Positions 15,817 through 21,292 of a stretch of 21,292 nt of DNA are shown one piece after another (position 1 is the stretch's first letter; the number at the start of each line of letters is the position of its first letter). The position numbers were made by a program, and so were the translations under genes. A model generated the notes under the pieces. It made no database searches, had not been told where the DNA came from, and was given only the letters and a program-made list of their open reading frames with translations. The DNA is from an uncultured Prevotellaceae bacterium (GTDB lineage: Bacteria; Bacteroidota; Bacteroidia; Bacteroidales; Bacteroidaceae): the NCBI GenBank assembly GCA_937900485.1, contig CALCEL010000064.1, positions 1-21,292 on the forward strand, given 5' to 3'.

Positions 15817-18800
15817 ATGGAAGATTTCATTCATTTACACGTACATACTCATTACTCCATCCTCGACGGTATGTCGAAGATTCCCCAGCTCGTCGACAAG
15901 GCTTTGGCTAACGGTATGAGGGGAATGGCTATTACTGACCATGGTAACATGTTTGGTATCAAGGAGTTCTTCGACTATGCCAACAAGGTGAACAAAGGCA
16001 GAAAGAAGGAAGGACTGGAGCCGTTCAAGCCGATCTTCGGTTGTGAGATGTATGTTGCTCGTCATAACAAGGAGGACATGGTGGCTGCCAACGGTGACCG
16101 TAGCGGTAACCACCTTATCGTGCTTGCCAAGAACTTTGACGGTTACAAGAATCTCATCAAGCTGGTGTCAAGAGCTTGGGTCGACGGTAACTACGTGCGT
16201 CCGCGTACCGACAAGAAAGACCTTGAGATGTTCAAGGACAACCTCGTCGTGTGCTCCGCCTGTCTGGCTGGTGAGCCGCAGGAGCTGGTGCGACGCGCCT
16301 TGCGACTCGGCAAGTTTGCTGATGAGCCGTTGACGTCTGAAGAGCTCCTGAGGATGGCGGACGACTCCGTGGCATGGTATAAGAGAGTGTTTGGCGACGA
16401 TTATTACATGGAGCTGATGCGTCATGAGGTCACCAACCCGGATATCAGAGCCAACAGAGAGACGTACGAGCAGCAGATGGCTATTGAGCCTTATCTCATT
16501 GACATGGCGCGCAGACACGGTGTGAAGCTCGTGTGCTCTAACGACTCGCATTTCGTGGACGAGGAGGACGCGGAGGCTCATGAGCGTCTGTTGTGTCTGT
16601 CCACAGGTAAGAAAATCACAGACCCTCACATGCTCTACTCCAAACAGGAATGGTTCAAGACCAAGGAGGAGATGAATGAGGTGTTCAAGGATATTCCTGA
16701 GGCTCTCACCAATACCATAGATATTCTCGACAAGATAGAGATATACAACATAGAGAGCGACCCTATCATGCCTTTCTTCCCGATACCGGAGAGCTTCGGC
16801 ACGGAGGAACAATGGAGGCAGAAGTATACAGAGGCTGACTTGTTCAAGGAGTTCACCTCAGACGAGAACGGCGAGAACCAGGTGCCGGAGGAGGAAGGAC
16901 AGAAGAAAATCAAGAAGCTGGGCGGCTATGAGAAACTGTACCGCATCAAGTTTGAGGCAGACTACCTCGCCAAGCTCGCCTATGAGGGAGCGCAGAGGTT
17001 GTACGGCTCAGGCAAGTCGGACGACCTGACGGCTGACAAGCTGGTGAAGGGCTCGTACGGCATACCTTCGGATGTGGAGGACCGAATACGTTTCGAGCTG
17101 CACATCATGAAGACCATGGGCTTCCCGGGTTACTTCCTCATTGTGCAGGACTTCATCAACTCGGCGCGACAGGAGCTTGACGTGTGGGTAGGACCTGGAC
17201 GTGGCTCGGCTGCCGGCTCAGTGGTCGCCTACTGTCTCGGCATAACTAAGCTCGACCCGTTGAAGTATGACCTGCTGTTCGAGCGTTTCCTCAATCCTGA
17301 CCGTATCTCACTGCCAGATATCGACACTGACTTCGACGACGACGGACGCGGTAAGGTGTTGCAGTGGGTTATGGACAAGTACGGACATGAGAACTGCGCA
17401 CACATCATCACATATGGCACGATGGCAGCGAAGAACTCCATAAAGGATGTGGCGAGAGTGGAGGACATACCATTGCCCGTTGTCAACGCATGGTGTAAGG
17501 CTATGCCGGACAGACTGCCTGACGGACTCAAGCCCAAACTCGCCAATTACATCAAGTGTACTCCAGAGCTGAGAAACGCCGCCACGTCACCTGACGTGAA
17601 GGAGCGTAACACGATAGAGAACGCGTCGCGACTGGAGGGAACAGTGCGAAACGTGGGAATACACGCCTGCGGTTTTATTATTTGCCGTGACCCGATCAGT
17701 GACCATGTGCCGGTGTCCACCGCTGATGACCCGGACTTTCCGGACGTCAAGACGGCGGTGACACAGTACGACGGACACGTCATCGAGTCGACGGGACTCA
17801 TCAAGATGGACTTCCTCGGCTTGAAGACACTGTCGGAGATGAAGGAGTGTGTCAAGCTTGTCAAGCAGACGACAGGAGTGGAGATTGACCTCGACACGAT
17901 TCCTATCGACGACGAGCTGACATATAAGCTGTATCAGGAAGGTAAGACCATCGGAACGTTCCAGTTCGAGTCAGCCGGTATGCAGAACCATCTGAAGAAG
18001 CTACACCCTACGGTGTTTGCCGACCTCATAGCCATGAACGCTCTCTACAGACCTGGACCGATGGACTACATCCCGTCTTTCATCGACCGTAAGAACGGAC
18101 GAGAGCCAATCACGTACGACATCGACTGTATGGAGAAGTACCTCAAGGACACGTATGGCATCACGGTCTACCAGGAGCAGGTCATGCTGTTGTCACGACA
18201 GTTGGCTAACTTCACTCGCGGTGAGTCCGATGCGCTGCGTAAGGCGATGGGTAAGAAGAAAAAGGATATCGTCGACGCCATGAAGCCTAAGTTCATCGAG
18301 GGCGGAATGAAAAACGGACACGACCCTAAGGTGCTTGAGAAGATATGGTGTGACTGGGAGAAGTTCGCCTCTTACGCGTTCAACAAGTCGCACGCCGCGT
18401 GCTATTCGTGGGTGGCTTACCAGACCGCATACCTCAAGGCGCATTACCCGGCGCAGTTCCTGGCGGCTCTCATGACACGACGTAAGTCGGACATCAAGGA
18501 GATCACGAAACTAATGGACGAGTGTAAGGCTTTCGACATACCTACTCTCGGACCTGACGTCAATGAGTCGTTCACTGACTTCAGTGTCAACAAGAAGGGA
18601 GAGGTGCATTTCGGACTGAGCGGCATAAAGGGCGTCGGTGAGAATGGTGTGAAGGCGATTGTGGACGAGCGTGAGAAGAACGGGCCGTACAAGTCTATCT
18701 TCGACTTCGTGGAACGAGTCAGTCTCTCCGCTTGTAACAGGAAGACCATGGAGAGCCTTGTGCTGTCAGGAGGATTCGACTGCTTCCCTGACATCAGCCG

Positions 18801-19620
18801 TGAGGCGTTCTTCGAGCCTGTCGGAAAAGGTAACGAGGTGTTCCTCGACGTGCTGATGAGATATGGAGTTAAGTATCAGCAGGACAAGTGTAAGGCGTCC
18901 AACTCGCTGTTCGGCGACGAGGAGATGGTGGAGGTGGTGCATCCGCAGATTCCTAAGAACGTGGCAAAGTGGAGCAGCATCGAGAGACTGAACAAAGAGC
19001 GTGAGCTGGTGGGTATCTACCTCTCGGCACATCCGCTCGACGACTACTCAGTGGTCCTTAACAATGTGTGTACCACTAAGATGGTTGAGCTGGCCGACCT
19101 CGAGAAGCTGTCTAAGCAGGAGGAGATAACCTTTGGTGGACTGGTGACTAACGTTAGACAGGGAATGACGAAAAAAGACAAGCCGTTCGCCATAGTGACT
19201 ATGGAGGACTACAGCGGCTCAGGCGAGATTCCTTTGTTCGGTAATGACTATATGGATTTCAGAGGTAAGTTCGACAACGGATTCTCCCTCTTCGTGACTG
19301 CCAAGGTAGAGCCGTCAAAGTGGAACACGGGACGTTTCAACCTCGTCATTAAGTCGCTGAGTTTCTTGGCTGACGTCAGGGATACGGTGTTCGAGCGTCT
19401 GACGGTTCACGTGCCTCTTGACAAGCTGACTGAGGAGATGGTGACGGACATGACTACTGTGATGCGTAATAATCCTGGACCGACGGAGTTGCTCTTCGCT
19501 GTCAAGGGAAGCAACAATATGAACGTGACACTCGCATCAAAGAAAATGCGTGTGTCGGTATGCAAGGAACTGGTGGGCTATCTCGACTCACAGGAGGGAG
19601 TGAGCTTCACTATCAACTGA
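15817..19620 (+). CDS. dnaE: DNA polymerase III alpha subunit
   Basis: Main replicative polymerase of the chromosome, 1267 residues from this start. Parts in order: a PHP domain (HLHVHTHYS, residues 6-14, and ITDHGNMFG, about 43-51) rich in the metal-binding histidines; the polymerase core with GPGRGSAAGS and the catalytic aspartates of PDIDTDF (Asp501, Asp503); the finger/thumb region (YQEQVMLLSRQLANFTRGESDALRKAMGKKK, NKSHAACYSWVAYQTAYLKAHYPAQF); the HhH region (GLSGIKGVGENGVKAI); and a C-terminal OB-fold (GGLVTNVRQGMTKKDKPFAIVTMED). This is the DnaE1 layout, without a PolC-style exonuclease. I chose the ATG at 15817 because MEDFIHLHVH is the usual start; the frame is open 51 codons upstream, but that part is unlike the family. 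trxA follows in the same direction. Confidence 0.97.
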   Translation: MEDFIHLHVHTHYSILDGMSKIPQLVDKALANGMRGMAITDHGNMFGIKEFFDYANKVNKGRKKEGLEPFKPIFGCEMYVARHNKEDMVAANGDRSGNHLIVLAKNFDGYKNLIKLVSRAWVDGNYVRPRTDKKDLEMFKDNLVVCSACLAGEPQELVRRALRLGKFADEPLTSEELLRMADDSVAWYKRVFGDDYYMELMRHEVTNPDIRANRETYEQQMAIEPYLIDMARRHGVKLVCSNDSHFVDEEDAEAHERLLCLSTGKKITDPHMLYSKQEWFKTKEEMNEVFKDIPEALTNTIDILDKIEIYNIESDPIMPFFPIPESFGTEEQWRQKYTEADLFKEFTSDENGENQVPEEEGQKKIKKLGGYEKLYRIKFEADYLAKLAYEGAQRLYGSGKSDDLTADKLVKGSYGIPSDVEDRIRFELHIMKTMGFPGYFLIVQDFINSARQELDVWVGPGRGSAAGSVVAYCLGITKLDPLKYDLLFERFLNPDRISLPDIDTDFDDDGRGKVLQWVMDKYGHENCAHIITYGTMAAKNSIKDVARVEDIPLPVVNAWCKAMPDRLPDGLKPKLANYIKCTPELRNAATSPDVKERNTIENASRLEGTVRNVGIHACGFIICRDPISDHVPVSTADDPDFPDVKTAVTQYDGHVIESTGLIKMDFLGLKTLSEMKECVKLVKQTTGVEIDLDTIPIDDELTYKLYQEGKTIGTFQFESAGMQNHLKKLHPTVFADLIAMNALYRPGPMDYIPSFIDRKNGREPITYDIDCMEKYLKDTYGITVYQEQVMLLSRQLANFTRGESDALRKAMGKKKKDIVDAMKPKFIEGGMKNGHDPKVLEKIWCDWEKFASYAFNKSHAACYSWVAYQTAYLKAHYPAQFLAALMTRRKSDIKEITKLMDECKAFDIPTLGPDVNESFTDFSVNKKGEVHFGLSGIKGVGENGVKAIVDEREKNGPYKSIFDFVERVSLSACNRKTMESLVLSGGFDCFPDISREAFFEPVGKGNEVFLDVLMRYGVKYQQDKCKASNSLFGDEEMVEVVHPQIPKNVAKWSSIERLNKERELVGIYLSAHPLDDYSVVLNNVCTTKMVELADLEKLSKQEEITFGGLVTNVRQGMTKKDKPFAIVTMEDYSGSGEIPLFGNDYMDFRGKFDNGFSLFVTAKVEPSKWNTGRFNLVIKSLSFLADVRDTVFERLTVHVPLDKLTEEMVTDMTTVMRNNPGPTELLFAVKGSNNMNVTLASKKMRVSVCKELVGYLDSQEGVSFTIN

Positions 19621-19685
19621 CAGAGAGAGTGCTGACGCCGTCATCTGTCTTGCAAGCAACGTGTGATCACGACAAATAACCGACA

Positions 19686-19701
19686 GGTCGCCGAGGCGAC
19701 C
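19686..19701 (+). other. Hairpin between dnaE and trxA
   Basis: GGTCGCC and GGCGACC are exact inverted repeats separated by two bases, and GAC/GTC just outside extends the stem with one bulged A. No T-run follows. It could be a weak terminator or a processing or stability element between the two genes. Confidence 0.5.
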
Positions 19702-19724
19702 GTCAATCATATTTATTCACTTAA

Positions 19725-19732
19725 CATCTTTG
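19725..19732 (+). promoter_or_regulatory. Possible -7 box for trxA
   Basis: CATCTTTG differs from TAnnTTTG at the first base only. It ends six bases before the trxA ATG, so transcription from it would start at or next to the start codon, giving an almost leaderless message. No certain -33 box is seen. Confidence 0.3.
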
Positions 19733-19738
19733 TGTATT

Positions 19739-20050
19739 ATGGTAATCAACGAAGAAAATTTTGAGACTGTCATGGCTCAAGGCAAACCTTTGATGCTTGA
19801 CTTTTGGGCAACCTGGTGTGGACCTTGCAAAAAGATTGCTCCAGACATTGAGGCTCTGGCTAACGAGTATGAGGGCAAGGCCATAGTAGGAAAGATCGAC
19901 GTGGAGGAGTCTGAGTCTCTTGCCGCACAGTTCGGAGTACGTAACATTCCTACCGTGGTGTTCATCAAAGACGGACAGGTGGTCGACAAGGTGGTCGGCG
20001 CCGCCACGAAGTCTGCCTTTGAGGAGAAGCTGAAAGCTATCCTCGACTGA
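19739..20050 (+). CDS. trxA: Thioredoxin
   Basis: Small cytoplasmic dithiol-disulfide oxidoreductase, 103 residues, no signal peptide. It has the active site WATWCGPCK (WCGPC at about residues 27-31), the buried Asp before it (MLDFWA), the cis-proline loop NIPTVV and the C-terminal GA...FEEKLKAIL helix, all typical of classical thioredoxin. I chose the ATG at 19739; a TTG three codons upstream is in frame but lacks support. It is 118 bp after dnaE in the same direction, and I recall dnaE-trxA neighbours in other Bacteroidales. It reduces ribonucleotide reductase and other targets; nothing here suggests a special role. Confidence 0.96.
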   Translation: MVINEENFETVMAQGKPLMLDFWATWCGPCKKIAPDIEALANEYEGKAIVGKIDVEESESLAAQFGVRNIPTVVFIKDGQVVDKVVGAATKSAFEEKLKAILD

Positions 20051-20104
20051 GAGAAGTGACGTCACGATTCCGGACAGTATGTTGCCTTGGCGTCAGTGCC
20101 TCGT

Positions 20105-20146
20105 GACAGACGATGGTCTGTCCTCACTGTGCTGGACGATGGTCAG
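20105..20146 (+). other. Tandem hairpins with the same loop, between trxA and the acidic gene
   Basis: GACAGAC-GATG-GTCTGTC (20105-20122) is a perfect 7-bp stem with a GATG loop. At 20132-20146 CTGGAC-GATG-GTCAG forms a similar stem with one bulged G. Both share GACGATGGTC. A further exact palindrome, GTGACGTCAC, lies at 20056-20065. The tandem pair may be a stability or processing element or a protein-binding site. Confidence 0.5.
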
Positions 20147-20190
20147 CGTACGGATAGTGATAATGGTAATGATATGAAAATAATATTGTT

Positions 20191-20520
20191 ATGGCAGAAA
20201 CAGATGATATTTTAATGGATGCGGAGGATGACGCTCGTTGTGTGGAGTACATCCGTAACTATTTGCCGCAGGAGGTGAAGGAGAAATTCACTGATGATGA
20301 CCTGTATTATTTCCTCGACGTCATCTATGACTACTATGCCAACAGCGGTATATTCGATGCAGAGCCGGATGAGGAAGGTTATGTGGACATAGATCTCGAT
20401 GAGGTTGTAGACTATGTCATTAAGAAAGCCAAGAAGGAAGACATGGGTGTCTTTGAGCACGATGACGTGCTGTTCGTGGTGCAGGGTGAGATGGAGTACA
20501 GCGAGTCATCTATGAACTGA
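20191..20520 (+). CDS. Small acidic protein of unknown function
   Basis: A 109-residue soluble protein with no signal peptide, membrane segment or recognised domain. It is very acidic: 33 Asp/Glu against 8 Lys/Arg. It is also rich in Tyr (LYYFLDVIYDYYANSG). Predicted helices alternate with acidic loops (TDDDLYYFLDVIYDYY, DIDLDEVVDYVIKKAKKED), suggesting a compact helical protein that could bind a basic partner or a metal. The start codon is ATG with no obvious ribosome binding site. It is the third gene after dnaE and trxA and ends just before a strong terminator, so it may share their transcript. Similar short acidic proteins are, I believe, conserved in Bacteroidales, but I cannot name a family. 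Confidence 0.8.
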   Translation: MAETDDILMDAEDDARCVEYIRNYLPQEVKEKFTDDDLYYFLDVIYDYYANSGIFDAEPDEEGYVDIDLDEVVDYVIKKAKKEDMGVFEHDDVLFVVQGEMEYSESSMN

Positions 20521-20542
20521 TTGCTTCTTTTAAGTATATGTG

Positions 20543-20571
20543 AGGCGTGTCCGTACGGACGCGCCTTTTTT
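20543..20571 (+). terminator. Intrinsic terminator after the acidic gene
   Basis: AGGCGTGTCCG pairs with CGGACGCGCCT around TA (11 bp, one T-G pair), followed by a run of six T. It lies 22 bases after the stop and closes the dnaE-side run. Confidence 0.94.
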
Positions 20572-21083
20572 GTGTGACTGGTTGTGTGCGCATCCGTCAC
20601 TTGTAACATGATGGTGACACTGAATGTCGTGTGGCTTGAGAAGAGAGAAGTGGAGAACGCGGATAAATTACACCTATTATATATTATATGACAAGGAAAA
20701 TTTGGATATTTTTTTGTTATATCGTAATTTTGTTCCTGAGTCTGTGTTGAGCACTGCTGACACAAGCGGTTGTGTGAGCATGACGAGCGGCATAGACTGA
20801 AAAGGGATTGAATACCCGAAGGTCCGTTTATATTGACATAACTCGGAATTAATCGAACTTACAAAGATGATTTATCTATTCAGTGATCAGTGTTATTGAA
20901 AACAAGTTTGTGGACGGTAATTATCGCAATGTAAATGGTCTCATATTCTAATGGCAGTCATTACGACCATTGTTGTCTGCTCAGACTGTGGTCAGCGGCG
21001 AGACGTGGAGAAAAAAGATAACCTAACTTGTTTAACCAATGAGAATAGTTATAGACAAGGGATTTCAGATGCTTTGTTTTATT
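20572..21083. other. Non-coding region before repeat copy C
   Basis: About 510 bases in which I find no credible gene. It contains an inverted repeat AATGGTC (20934-20940) / GACCATT (20965-20971) with a smaller AATG/CATT pair inside. No tRNA or rRNA is recognised. An antisense open frame overlapping the acidic gene and its terminator (20412-20765) has no protein-like features. A small RNA cannot be excluded. Confidence 0.6.
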
Positions 21084-21292
21084 GAATGTGGGAGGTGGAA
21101 TAAAGGACAATTTGGCTTGTGACGAAATTTCCCATGCCTGTTTTTTTGTAAAAAAGGGTTAACTTACTCATAATCTTAAAACAATGCTTAAAAAATCTTA
21201 GGTCTGTTTTTTGAAATTCTCAGGTTAGGTTGTAGTTTATACGCAGGTCTGAGAATTTCAAAATCCTAACCTGAACTTTTCAACGTCCTAAC
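21084..21292 (+). repeat. Dispersed intergenic repeat, copy C (cut by window end)
   Basis: It aligns with the first 212 bases of copy B over its whole visible length. The block order is the same: GGTGGAATAA, AAATTTCC.ATGCCTG, GGGTTAACTT, CATAATCTTAAAACAA, then the palindromic interior. The inverted pair TCAGGTTAGG (21220-21229) / CCTAACCTGA (21265-21274) is conserved, although the loop bases differ in places. The last 40 or so bases are nearly identical to copy B. The right half runs off the window. Confidence 0.85.

Noticed and set aside
20412..20765. 117-codon leftward frame over the acidic gene and its terminator
   Set aside because: Crosses a strong terminator, antisense to a likely gene, low-complexity Ser/Thr-rich product.

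Overview
This window looks like an ordinary chromosomal stretch from a member of the Bacteroidales (Bacteroidota), most likely a gut Prevotellaceae- or Muribaculaceae-like organism. I base this on promoter boxes of the Bacteroidota type (TAnnTTTG with an upstream TTTG, clearest before fcl and rsgA), the near absence of Shine-Dalgarno sequences, a long-form PurL, the pyrE / SRPBCC / argH gene order, a DUF4861 protein and an N-terminally processed lipoprotein typical of the group. Species cannot be read from the sequence.

Layout. (1) 1-357 is non-coding and carries repeat copy A. (2) 358-7528 is a leftward run of seven genes: fcl (GDP-L-fucose synthase), a secreted DUF4861 protein, pyrE, an SRPBCC-like protein, argH, a four-cysteine Rieske-like lipoprotein and a MOP-family polysaccharide flippase. 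Two junctions are ATGA overlaps, others are 6-23 bp, and a 161-bp gap with a repeat/hairpin precedes pyrE. (3) 7529-7702 is a divergent promoter region. (4) purL runs right (7703-11497) and ends at a strong terminator. (5) 11577-12116 is non-coding and carries repeat copy B and several hairpins. (6) 12117-15538 is a leftward run: rsgA, a secreted TPR protein and hflX, read from a well-formed promoter at 15601-15631. (7) dnaE, trxA and a small acidic protein run right (15817-20520) to a strong terminator. (8) 20572-21292 is non-coding and carries repeat copy C, cut by the window end.

Together the genes cover nucleotide and arginine synthesis (purL, pyrE, argH), DNA replication and redox (dnaE, trxA), ribosome-associated GTPases (rsgA, hflX), and surface glycan work (fcl, flippase). 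None of the protein families is new.

The most interesting signal is non-coding: a dispersed intergenic repeat present three times, two copies of which share about 210 bp. Copy B is framed by imperfect inverted ends about 298 bp apart and holds a conserved nested palindrome. All three copies lie downstream of a gene and point the same way as that gene. This may be a MITE-like element or a structured-RNA family. I do not recognise it.
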